Below the pieces are notes generated by a model. It did not search any database. It was not told the DNA's origin and saw only the letters and a program-made list of their open reading frames with translations. A program made the translations under genes and the position numbers. DNA of 48,255 bases from Actinomycetota bacterium (GTDB taxonomy: Bacteria; Actinomycetota; CADDZG01; WHSQ01): the NCBI GenBank assembly GCA_009379915.1, contig WHSV01000018.1, positions 1 to 48,255 of the forward strand. Direction: 5' to 3'. Below, one piece after another: positions 25,421 through 34,000 of the stretch. The stretch's first letter is position 1, and every line of letters begins with the position of its first letter.

Positions 25421-25834
25421 GTGGATTGGAAGCTGGAGGTTGTGACGATCCCGGTCTCAGATATGGATCGCGCAAAGACATTCTACGCGGAGCAGATTGG
25501 TTTCAACGTAGACATCGACGAGCAAATCACCGGAGACGTTCGCTTCCTCCAGCTGACCCCGCCCGGCTCGGCCTGCTCCATCCAATTGGGACCGGGAAAG
25601 GAGCGGTTGAAGCCTGGTTCCCTGGAGGGCTTGTTCCTTGTGGTCTCCGACGTTAAGGCCGCGAGAAAAGACCTCGTCACGCGCGGCGTGGACGTGGGTG
25701 AAGTCCTTGTATTCGACTCGGGTGAGTATCGCCCCAGCCGTGAAGGGGAGTCTCTCGATTTGGTCGGCGTCGTCTTCTTCACCGATCCGGACGGAAATCG
25801 GTGGATGGTTCAGCAGATCCCTCCCCGCAAGTAG
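25421..25834 (+). CDS. VOC-family (glyoxalase/dioxygenase fold) protein
   Basis: The 137-residue protein has the paired betaalphabetabetabeta pattern: VVTIPVSDMDRAKTFYAEQI GF-like opening, LFLVVSDVKAARKDLVTRGV starting the second module, and FFTDPDGNRWMVQQIP closing. The usual first metal His is not evident, so enzymatic metal binding is doubtful. GTG 25421 follows AAAGGAGG. The region between the FAH stop and this gene (about 250 bases) contains no other gene. Confidence 0.85.
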   Translation: MDWKLEVVTIPVSDMDRAKTFYAEQIGFNVDIDEQITGDVRFLQLTPPGSACSIQLGPGKERLKPGSLEGLFLVVSDVKAARKDLVTRGVDVGEVLVFDSGEYRPSREGESLDLVGVVFFTDPDGNRWMVQQIPPRK

Positions 25835-26004
25835 CACCCAATCCCTGGAAGGGCATCCCGCAACAGCATTCGATGTTCGAACCCGGGCGATGGGCCGAGT
25901 GACAGAGATCGCCCGCTCGATCCAAGCCTGTCGGATTCGCGTCGCACGCGAAGCTTTCGCGGCAGGAGGGGGTATGTGGCGCTATTTGGTTGTCACGTTG
26001 GCGG

Positions 26005-26527
26005 TCACCACCCCGCCTTTGGTGCTGCGCACGGTATGTGCTCGGGGTTGACTGCCCACTGAAACGTGCCGCCGTAGCGCCCGTTCTTGCCGTCCAGGGT
26101 TCCCATCCGGTGGCTCGTGGCGGTGACTTCGACGATCAGTGTCGCCGTAGGGTCAGTGCTGGTCGCCTTGACCTGAAGCTCCCTCGATGTCTGCGAATGC
26201 TGGGCCGCCGTGACCTTGACGGTGTCGGGTGAGAACGGCTCACCCGCGTTGGCGTCGATCTTGGCGACGAACCCGTTCGTTCGGGTGCTGGCCACGTCCT
26301 CCTGGAACGCCCCTGTCGTGGTCGGGAAATCCCCGGAGTCGGCTATCCCCGCGACGTACACGCCGCCGGCGCCGTCCGGGCGCGACGCAGTAGGCCCAGT
26401 CCGGCCTCTCGCCGCCCAGGTAGGAGGAGAACAGCACCTGGGTCCCCTGCGCGCTCAGCTCGGTCACGAAGGCGTCCTGGGCGCCGACGCAGCATCTGTC
26501 GGGCTGGCCCTTCCTGAGCGCGACCAT
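26005..26527 (-). pseudogene. SBBP beta-propeller-repeat protein fragment, frameshifted
   Basis: The upstream part reads GAQDAFVTELSAQGTQVLFS and SYLGGERPDWAYCVA, then after a shift near 26375 YVAGIADSGDFPTTTGAFQ and NGFVAKIDANAG. These are consecutive SBBP repeats (DAFVAKL...YLGG...D and YV.G.T.S.DFPTT.GA.Q patterns), which build an extracellular propeller. A non-repeat beta domain (KVTAAQHSQTSRELQVKATS) follows to about 26005. The N-terminal repeats and signal peptide are missing, since the fragment begins abruptly next to the ECF-S fragment. Confidence 0.7.
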
Positions 26528-26739
26528 GGCCCCCGCCGAGGGCCTGGCATTCGCACCCGGCGACCAGGTGATCGAGAACCTGCACCGGTTCGCCCTCTAC
26601 ACCCTGCTGACGTCTACCGACAGTTTCAACACCGGGACGTGCGATCACCAACGCCACCGCCATCCTGCTGCTTGGCCCAGCCGTCTTGACGACGCTGCGC
26701 CGTGCCGCCCGGAAAGTGCGCATCGACACTCGCGGTTAG
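26526..26739 (+). pseudogene. ECF-transporter S-component-like C-terminal fragment, frameshifted
   Basis: FAPGDQVIENLHRFALYTLL, TSTDSF followed after a frame change by AITNATAILLLGPAVLTTLR and RAARKVRID resembles the last two membrane helices of energy-coupling-factor substrate-binding subunits (NL.rF..y.l.tS..w....a..n..l.lllG..vL..LRR pattern). The stop at 26737-26739 overlaps the end of the convergent EamA gene. The assignment rests on pattern alone. Confidence 0.45.
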
Positions 26740-27638
26740 TCGCCGGGGATGGCGTCGCGGGCCGACGTCGTGCGAGCTGCGCCCACGCTGGCCGCGGTCA
26801 AGCGGGCCGACGTCGTGCGAGCGGCGCCCACGCTGGCCGCGGTCACGCAGGCCATCGCGAGCAGTTGCAGCGGGGTGAGCCACTCGCGGAGGAGGACGGC
26901 GGCTACCAGCGCCGCGGTGGCCGGTTCGAGGCTCATCAAGATGCCGAACACCCGGGGCGGCAGGGTGCGCAGGGCGGCCATCTCAAGGCTGTAGGGAATC
27001 ACCGAACTGAGCAAACCGACCAGAGCCCCCAGCACCAGCAGGCGTGGCTCAAGCAGGCGCGCGCCCGCCGTCGCCACGGCGAACGGAGCGATGGCAAGAG
27101 TCGCCACCGTGCTGGCCACCGCCAGCCCCTCGACGCCGGCCCAGCGGCGCCCAGTGGCCGCCGTCGAGACGATGTACAGCGCCCAGCAGCCGCCCGCGAG
27201 CAGCGCCAGGCCGAACCCGAGGGCGTCGACCTTGGTCGGCCCGGCGCCGAACAGGACGACGCCCAGCGCAGCCAGGCCCACCCATACCAAGTCGCGCGGA
27301 CGGCGGCGGCCCACGGCCGCGAGCACCAAGGGGCCGACGAACTCGATGGTCACCGCCACGCCCAGCGGGATCCGGGCGAAGGACTCGTAGAACGCCCAGT
27401 TCATCGCACCCAGCGCCACCCCGAGCGCCAGCGCCGGCCGCCAGTCCGCCGCGGTGCGACCACCCAGCCGGGGGCGGGCCAAGGCGAGCAGGATCAGCGA
27501 ACTCGTGACGAGTCGCAGCAGCACCATCCCGACGGGCGGGATCTCGCCGAACTGCCCCTTCGAGACCGCCGCGCCGAACTGCACTGAGAGGATGCCGATC
27601 AGAACCAGCGACACGGGTGAGAAACGAGCAGCAGGCAC
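26736..27638 (-). CDS. EamA/RhtA-type drug-metabolite transporter
   Basis: The 300-residue protein has ten hydrophobic segments in two EamA halves. The first contains VGMVLLRLVTSSLILLAL and GAMNWAFYESFARIPLGVAV; the second SSVIPYSLEMAALRTLPPRV and FGILMSLEPATAALVAA, matching threonine/homoserine-exporter-like members of the family. Export of amino acids or metabolites is likely, with substrate unknown. Its C-terminus ends in an odd 15-residue duplication (ASVGAARTTSAR twice) produced by a 45-bp tandem repeat. Confidence 0.88.
   Translation of the reverse strand: MPAARFSPVSLVLIGILSVQFGAAVSKGQFGEIPPVGMVLLRLVTSSLILLALARPRLGGRTAADWRPALALGVALGAMNWAFYESFARIPLGVAVTIEFVGPLVLAAVGRRRPRDLVWVGLAALGVVLFGAGPTKVDALGFGLALLAGGCWALYIVSTAATGRRWAGVEGLAVASTVATLAIAPFAVATAGARLLEPRLLVLGALVGLLSSVIPYSLEMAALRTLPPRVFGILMSLEPATAALVAAVLLREWLTPLQLLAMACVTAASVGAARTTSARLTAASVGAARTTSARDAIPGD
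26757..26846. repeat. 45-bp in-frame tandem duplication in the EamA gene
   Basis: Units 26757-26801 and 26802-26846 differ at only two positions. Each begins GCGGGCCGACGTCGTGCGAG. Because 45 is divisible by three, the protein simply gains 15 residues at its cytoplasmic tail. The close identity implies a recent duplication. Confidence 0.85.
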
Positions 27639-27766
27639 CGGCTCAGGCTAAAGGGGTTGGCCGGTGCCTCGGCGCCGTCTGGCGCACCTGAGTGGTATGG
27701 CAACCCCAGTACACCCAGACCCGCAGTCACTCGTCCTCGAAGTACGGGCTCAATCCCGTCATCACG

Positions 27767-27890
27767 ATGTCGCAGCTCGCGTCACAGCTCGGAGTAAGCG
27801 TCTAGACCCTGTACGACGTGCGCCGCGAGGTGTACCAGTCCTGGTGCTGCGGTCGAATGGAAGACCCGGACCGAGGGTCTAGGTGCAAGT
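27767..27890 (+). pseudogene. Excisionase/MerR-like helix-turn-helix fragment with a nonsense codon
   Basis: The frame reads MSQLASQLGVSV, TAG (27803-27805), TLYDVRRE. In excisionase-type HTH proteins this position is usually Gln (GVSVQTLYDWRR), so a single CAG-to-TAG change explains the stop. What follows is not clearly homologous. This short fragment may be the only part left of a small DNA-binding gene. The rest of 27639-27895 shows nothing and should hold the promoter of the EamA gene on the minus strand. Confidence 0.35.
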
Positions 27891-27894
27891 GGAT

Positions 27895-28374
27895 CTACTT
27901 GTTGTAGGCGACCGTGAACGTGGTGACCGCAGTGGCCGTCTCGCTGCCCGAGCCCGTCACGCTCAGCGAGTAGGTGCCCGCGGGCCAGTCCTTGCGCCTG
28001 ACCTTGAGGGAGAAGGTGCCCTGCCTGCTGGCGGTACAGGTGACGTCACATCCCGCGAGTTCCACCTCTTCGTCCACCAGGGTTAGGTCCTGGAAATCGC
28101 CGGGCCCATCGAGGAAGACGGTCACGCGCACCGTCTGTGCGAACTCGGCCAGGTTGAAGACTGAGAAGAAGATGTGGAGGTTGTCCGCCTGGGTCAGGGT
28201 ATCCGGATCCCCGTCCTTGTCTTTATCGCTGCTCGCTACGGACTGGGCGCTAGCGGAGATGTCTCCGTTCGGTTCGCTTCGCACAAACAACTGGGTGTCG
28301 GCGACGGCGGACGGCATGGAAGCCATCAGGAGCGCAACTACCGAACCGAGCACCGCAAACCTAAGCTTGCGCAT
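27895..28374 (-). CDS. Secreted protein with an Asp-rich loop, unknown function
   Basis: ATG 28374, with GGAGGGG close behind, gives 159 residues. The signal peptide is FAVLGSVVALLMASMPSAVA before DTQLF. SDKDKDGDPDTLTQADN is an EF-hand/dockerin-like calcium loop. The second half (TVRVTVFLDGPGDFQD to GSETATAVTTFTVAYNK) is a beta-sandwich with a Cys pair in ELAGCDVTCTA. It is likely exported and may be calcium-stabilised. No named family is recognised. Confidence 0.75.
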   Translation of the reverse strand: MRKLRFAVLGSVVALLMASMPSAVADTQLFVRSEPNGDISASAQSVASSDKDKDGDPDTLTQADNLHIFFSVFNLAEFAQTVRVTVFLDGPGDFQDLTLVDEEVELAGCDVTCTASRQGTFSLKVRRKDWPAGTYSLSVTGSGSETATAVTTFTVAYNK

Positions 28375-28856
28375 AGATCCCCCCTCCAGACCCGCCCCGC
28401 AGACGAGGCTCCGATTAGGGCCCGAAGTATAGGCTTCCAGCAAGGCGCACGCATCGCTCCAAAGATCCTATTTCTCCCCTTCGCCGCTACCTCGAGCGTC
28501 TCAACGAGGAGATCGCGCGCCGCAACATGTCGTCGGCATCCTTCCCAACCGGGTGATCCGCCTCGTCGGTGCGGTGCTCGGGGAGTAGCACGATGAGCGG
28601 GCCGTCGGCGCGCCTCACTTGGGCTTTGGGCGCCTCTTCCGATAGCAGGCCGATCATGTGCGACCGCCACGGTACCTGCCGTGATCTCGTCTGAGGGAAT
28701 AACGACAACGTCGCTCGGGTTCGACTCGGGCGGACAGGTTTTATCTCAGACTAGGCAAACGAGTGCACCAGAGGCCTGACTCGAGCCGACCGTTACAGGA
28801 GTATGCGATCGTTCTGCATCGTGCCACGAACCACTTACTCAACGAACTGATCCCTT
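28375..28856. other. Intergenic region, one doubtful small minus-strand frame
   Basis: A minus frame ending at 28487 could start at ATG 28657 and encode about 56 residues (MIGLLSEEAPKAQVRRADGP, then LIVLLPEHRTDEADHPVG). It has some coding character but no recognised relatives and no clear ribosome site. The right-hand 150 bases should carry the promoter of the FAD oxidoreductase; no confident -35/-10 pair was found. Confidence 0.35.
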
Positions 28857-30230
28857 ATGCATGAGAAGCACTTGATCTCCCAACCGGAAGGCGTCATCAC
28901 CGGCCGAGTAATCACACCGGGAGCAGACGAGTACGAGGCAGCCCGCATTCCCTTCTATCCCTTCTTCGACCGCCGGCCGGCGGTCATCGTTCGACCGGCG
29001 GACGCCAAAGACGTGTCCAGGGTGGTATCAGTGGCTGCCGACGCCGGTTTGGAACTTTCGGTGCGCAGCGGGGGCCACAGTCTTGCCGGTCATGGTGCCA
29101 CCGAAGGGGGAATCATGCTCGACCTCTCAGCGATGACCGGCTTGCACATCGATCCTTCCGAACATGTCGCCTGGGCGGAGACCGGGTTGACCGCGGGCCA
29201 GTACACAGTGCAGGCGGGAGCACACGGGTTGGCCACCGGGTTTGGTGATACCGGCTCAGTCGGGATCGGTGGCCTCACTTTGGGTGGTGGTGTCGGATAT
29301 CTCGTCCGCAAGCATGGTCTCACCATCGACAACGTGCGGGCGGCCGACATCGTGATTGCCGACGGGTCGCTGATCCGGGTGGATTCGGAGAACCATCCTG
29401 ATCTGTTCTGGGCGATCCGTGGCGGTGGCGGCAACTTCGGGGTCGCTTCTCGGTTCCAGTACCGACTGCATCCCGTCGACCTCATCGTCGGTGGCATGCT
29501 CATCCTGCCCGCCACCCCCGAAGTCATCACACAGCTGATTGCCGTAGCAGGAGCAGCACCAGATGAGCTCTCTGTCATCGCCAACATCATGTTGGCACCG
29601 CCAATGCCGGGACTGGCCGATGAGCACATCGGCCGGCCGGTGATCATGCTCCTCATGGCCTATGCCGGTCCGGTTGAAGCCGGCGAGAGAGCCGTGGCCG
29701 GGGTTCGAGCGCTCGCCACCCCGATCGTCGACATGGTCGGCACGATGCCCTACCCCGAGATCTACCGGTTCACAGAGGAGATCCCTGAGATCAAGAACGA
29801 GGTGGCCAGATCCTTGTTCGTCGACGAGGTCGATCTGGAAAGTGCCGGGTCAATCATCGAACATCTCCGTCAGGCCAAAGCGCCGATAGCGGTGGCCCAG
29901 CTGCGGGTGCTCGGTGGTGCCATGGCCCGAGTCGCCGACGATGCCACCGCATTCGCCCATCGCCAGAGGCGAATCATGGTGTCTGTCGGGGTGGTGTACG
30001 ACGATGCCGGCGAGAGTGACATGCACCGTGAGTGGGTCGACCGGCTGACAGCCGCCCTCACCCGCGGGGGACCAGGGGTATACGTTGGTTTCCTCGGAGA
30101 TGAGGGTGAGCGGAGGGTCCGGGAGGCCTATCCTGGGTTCACCTGGGACCGGCTCGCCGAGGTCAAGGCAAAGTACGATCCCACCAACCTCTTCCACCTC
30201 AACCAAAACGTACCGCCGAACAAGATATGA
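28857..30230 (+). CDS. FAD-dependent oxidoreductase of the berberine-bridge/PCMH type
   Basis: The 457-residue protein has a PCMH FAD-binding domain (PAVIVRPADAKDVSRVVSVA; VRSGGHSLAGHG with His74, the usual 8-alpha-histidyl FAD attachment residue; TGFGDTGSVGIGGLTLGGGV). The BBE C-terminal segment is PGFTWDRLAEVKAKYDPTNL FHLNQN-like. No Cys is evident at the position that would give bicovalent FAD. Such enzymes oxidise sugars, alkaloids or polyketides. No neighbour points to a substrate. Confidence 0.92.
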   Translation: MHEKHLISQPEGVITGRVITPGADEYEAARIPFYPFFDRRPAVIVRPADAKDVSRVVSVAADAGLELSVRSGGHSLAGHGATEGGIMLDLSAMTGLHIDPSEHVAWAETGLTAGQYTVQAGAHGLATGFGDTGSVGIGGLTLGGGVGYLVRKHGLTIDNVRAADIVIADGSLIRVDSENHPDLFWAIRGGGGNFGVASRFQYRLHPVDLIVGGMLILPATPEVITQLIAVAGAAPDELSVIANIMLAPPMPGLADEHIGRPVIMLLMAYAGPVEAGERAVAGVRALATPIVDMVGTMPYPEIYRFTEEIPEIKNEVARSLFVDEVDLESAGSIIEHLRQAKAPIAVAQLRVLGGAMARVADDATAFAHRQRRIMVSVGVVYDDAGESDMHREWVDRLTAALTRGGPGVYVGFLGDEGERRVREAYPGFTWDRLAEVKAKYDPTNLFHLNQNVPPNKI

Positions 30231-30448
30231 GCTATCGGGGATCCGAAGAGGTTCCGCCATGCGCATCCAAAGGGGGAGGGTTGTTGTCTCCCACAACGGG
30301 CCCGTGCGACAACGCTGCGAGGGCAGAGGCGGGTCCGATGCCACAAGCACCTTGATTGGGGGGACTGTAATCAACCGCTCGAGGCTCGCTTTTCGGCGAC
30401 GGCTTTCGGTTATTGGCACACCACACTGACTCTTCCTGGGTGAGCTTG

Positions 30449-30469
30449 ACTGCACCCATTTGGTGCAGT
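30449..30469. promoter_or_regulatory. Perfect 8-bp hairpin ahead of the BsuPI-domain gene
   Basis: ACTGCACC and GGTGCAGT pair around CATTT, and flanking bases extend the symmetry imperfectly. It lies 27 bases before the preferred start of the next gene and so may be in its leader or operator. It could also be an end-of-transcript structure for the FAD oxidoreductase, but there is no T-run. Confidence 0.4.
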
Positions 30470-30495
30470 TCAGCTTGAGCAAGAAAGGGTGTCAC

Positions 30496-30891
30496 TTGGA
30501 TTGCAGCGAGCTTCCGGGGGCGTTTGATCCGGAGACCGGGATTGAAGTACGCCTCGAGGTCTGGCCGCAACCCCTTCGGTCCCCCGGTCCGGTCAGGTGG
30601 ACGTTTCACCTGAGAAATGCGGGCCACGAGCCGGTGACGCTCGCCTTCCGCTCGAGTCAACGGGGAGAAGTGATCCTCGAGAGGAACGGAGTTCAGGTCT
30701 ATCAGTGGGGCCGAGACAAGATGTTCGCCACAATCCTCGAAGAACGATCACTTACTCCCGGGGCGACCTGGAGCTTCGATCTCGAGGACACTATTGAGGT
30801 TGAGGCCACAACGTATCGGCTGGTGGCCCTGCTTTCTGCTTACCCCGACCTTCCGCACGTGCGCGCGTCGATCGTCATCGAATCAGCTTAG
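30496..30891 (+). CDS. BsuPI-type (intracellular proteinase inhibitor) domain protein
   Basis: TTG 30496 is favoured because AAAGGG lies seven bases upstream and the hairpin at 30449-30469 would otherwise be coding. The product has 131 residues: EVRLEVWPQPLRSPGPVRWT, FHLRNAGHEPVTLAFRSSQR and VYQWGRDKMFATILEERSLT with PGATWSFDLED. This matches the BsuPI beta-sandwich found in Bacillus intracellular protease inhibitor and in many uncharacterised secreted proteins. No signal peptide is visible. The very large peptidase gene downstream is convergent with it. Confidence 0.75.
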   Translation: MDCSELPGAFDPETGIEVRLEVWPQPLRSPGPVRWTFHLRNAGHEPVTLAFRSSQRGEVILERNGVQVYQWGRDKMFATILEERSLTPGATWSFDLEDTIEVEATTYRLVALLSAYPDLPHVRASIVIESA

Positions 30892-31080
30892 AGGACAACG
30901 CACTGTGGATGTGGTTCGATCCACTTCCTCTGCCGGCGACAACACTGCGTTGCTGCGGTCGCTCAGTCGCACACTGCGTTTCCTGCAGGAATCCAGGCAC
31001 GACAACCGAAACCTGAGTGACTCTGTCAATGCGGCTGTGTAGGAGGCGGCAAGGAGTCCACGTCCAGAGGGAGCCAGGGA

Positions 31081-34000
31081 TCAGCTTCTGCTAACCCCTA
31101 GGCCCTCGATCTTCACTGGTTTGCCATTCGAGCTTATGAGGATCTTGATCGTTCCCCTCGTCACCGAGGAGAAGATCGTGACGTTGATGATCTGCTTCTT
31201 CTTGGCCCTCCTCGCGTTCAGGTCGATCCTCTTGAGCAGCTTCTTGCCGCGCATGACCTTTACTACCCCGCAGCCTCTGCACTTTGTAGCGACCAACGCG
31301 AGCCGCTTGGCCCTGACGTTCTCGAGCCGCAGCCTGGCTCCCTTCTTCGTCGCGGTCGAGAAACTGTTGAGGAAATGGCCCTCGGCATTCTTCTTCTTCC
31401 AACCCTTGCTGTGTATGAACGACTTGTTGTTCACCGGAACCGCCGTGCAGACCTCCCGGCTCGGCTCGGAGGTGGCACCGAGGGTGTCGGTTGCGGTCGC
31501 GCTGAAGCAGGCATTCGTTCCCGGCCGAACGCGGAAGTCGAGTTTGCCCGACACCGAGCGATCGGTTTCGGACACGCCGAAGACGCCGTTGAAGCGAGCC
31601 AGCCGCGAGCTCACGTCGTAGAAAGCGATCCCGTTGGGGTCACTTGCCGAGGCGGTGACGTCAAACGACCTCGTCTCCAGGAATGGGCGCCGGAACCCAC
31701 CAACAGCGACCTCTGTTGGAGGTTCGTTATCCTCATCAGCCTCCTCGATCGTCCAAGAGTGCTGCGCCGGCGTCGGATCGGAGACGCCGGAGGAATTGAC
31801 CGCCCTGACCCTGAAGGTGTGGGATCCGAGGTCGAGTTCCGTGTACTCCCGGGGCGGAGCGCAGCTCGTGAAGGGATCGTCATCGAGGGAGCACTCGAAC
31901 GTCGCACCCGCGTCGTTCGAGGAGAACATGAAGGTGGCATTCGTATCGACGACCACACCAGACGGGCCCGACGTAATCGTGGTCTGCGGTGCGTCACAAC
32001 GGTTTGTCGTCATCAGCATGAAGTCGGCAACCGTAGTATCACCGGCTTCGATCTCCACCGCTTGCATGTGGGGTCTCCACCCGTCGAGGCTGGCAATGAC
32101 CGACAGGGGGCTATGGCGCTCGTCGAGCCAGAGCCCGTACTCCCCATCCGCGTCGGTTCGCAGTGTGTAGCTACTCGCTTGCGAGTCGAGTGCGATCGTG
32201 GCCCCAGGAAGCGTAATGATCGAGCCGTCGCACCGTTCACCGACGACGGTCCCCGACACCTTGCCCCACTGCTCCGGCGGATCGGCGTTCATGTTCACGT
32301 CGAGGGCCAGCGCGTAAGGGGAATCGTTCGCGGCCGTGATCCGGCCCGTGTACGTGCCCGGCTGATCCACCGTCTCGGCTCCCGAGTCGATGGTCAGCGC
32401 GACATCCATGCTCTCGCCCGGATCCAGGGTGAACTCGGTCGTGTCGGCCGAGAGCCACGGGATCTCATTCGACGCCCCGCAGTTTCCGAAGCCCGGCAGG
32501 ACCTCGGATCGGGGGATCCGGGAGAAGCCGCCGACCGAGCCACCGATCTTGTAGAACCCACAGGAGCTGCCACCGCGAAAGACGGCCTCGTTGGAGTTCG
32601 GGATCGGCGACCATTCGTCCGCGGCCGGATCGTAAGCAATGCCCTCATTGGTGATGGCGGCTCCACCGTCGACCGAGCCGCCGGAGATCAGTAGCTTGCC
32701 GTTCGCCGCGGCGTACCCCGAACCCCAGAGGTCCATCGGCATGCTGGCGATCGGCGCCCAGTCATCGTCGCGAGGGTCGTAGACGTAGGCATTGCTCGTG
32801 GTCCCAGTGCTCCAGACCCCGCCGGCGCAGTAGAGTCTGCCGCCGATGCCGCCGCACGACGCATACGAGACCGCCTCCGGATAGTCGGCTGCCCGCCGCC
32901 ACGTGTCGGTGGCGGGCTCGTAGGCGAACACGTCGTCGTTCCCACAGGTGCTACCGGAGCTGCCGCTGCAACCGCCGACGACATACATCGTCTCGTCGAC
33001 GACGCCAACCGCAGACGAGGCGAAGGCCACCGGCACAGGAGAACCGGTCGACCACGTGTCACTCGCAGGGTTGTAGATCTCCAGGGTCGTGACCGGCACG
33101 CCGTTTGTCCACCAGCCACCGACCACGTAGACCCTGCCGTTTATGTAGGCAACGGCCGGCCTCGCGCGCTCCCAGCTCATTGCCCCCCTCGGGGACCAGG
33201 TGCCCTCGTCCGGGTCGTAGGCGAGCACTTCGTTTTGCGTGCCGGTCGCCGAGCCACCGATCGAGTAAACGGTGCCGTCGTCTGCGGTCACCGCGCTGTT
33301 GTCCATGATCGGTGTCGGGTAGTTGGCGATCGCGGTCCACGGGGGGGCCGAGGGCGACTTACCGGCCTCCGGCTCGCTCTCGCCCATCTTGGTTCCACCG
33401 GACCAGCCCAGGTTGAAGCTTCCCTCGATCCTTTGGGCGGGAGCTCCGGTTTTCTCCGAGAGGATCGTTGAGCTGCTGCCGTTCTCGCGCAGCGAGACCC
33501 CGACCGGAGCCGTGCCGTCGTTGGTGAAGGTCACGGTCTGGTTGGTCGAGTCCCCCAGCGTCTGCGCAATTGAGACGGCTTCGGGATCCACGACGAGATG
33601 ACCGGCTCGCAGGCTGAAGTCGTTTCGAGTCACCCAGTGGGGGGCCACGTTCACAGTCCGGGTGTCCGGTTCGTAGCCTGCGCGGCTCGCGGTAAAGGGC
33701 TGCGCGCCCACCCTGGAAGAGAACAGCCAGTAGAAACCGTCGGCGAGACCCGGGTCGTTCGGCGTCGCCGCCGACATGACCTTCTCGTCGGTTGCGCCCT
33801 CGCTCGCGATCTCAGCACCCGCGAGGAAAGCATCGGTATTCGCGTCAACTACCTGACCGGCCACCAGCCCGCCGCGCACGGGGGCGCAGAACTCGACCCC
33901 GAAGACGACGTTGTCGATCTGCCACCACCCCGCGTTCATGGTCGTGTAGCGGAAACGGATGCGCGCCTCGGGCGCCCCGCCCGCCTGGGGCAGGTCGATG

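Noticed and set aside
26526-27587. 353-residue plus-strand frame antisense to the EamA gene
   Set aside because: Low-complexity His/Arg/Gln-rich translation; the minus strand has a full ten-helix transporter. Only its first 40 codons, as part of the ECF-S fragment, were kept.
31375-32694. 439-residue plus-strand frame inside the S8 peptidase gene
   Set aside because: Arg/Gly-rich antisense shadow with no domain; the peptidase frame is continuous and conserved.
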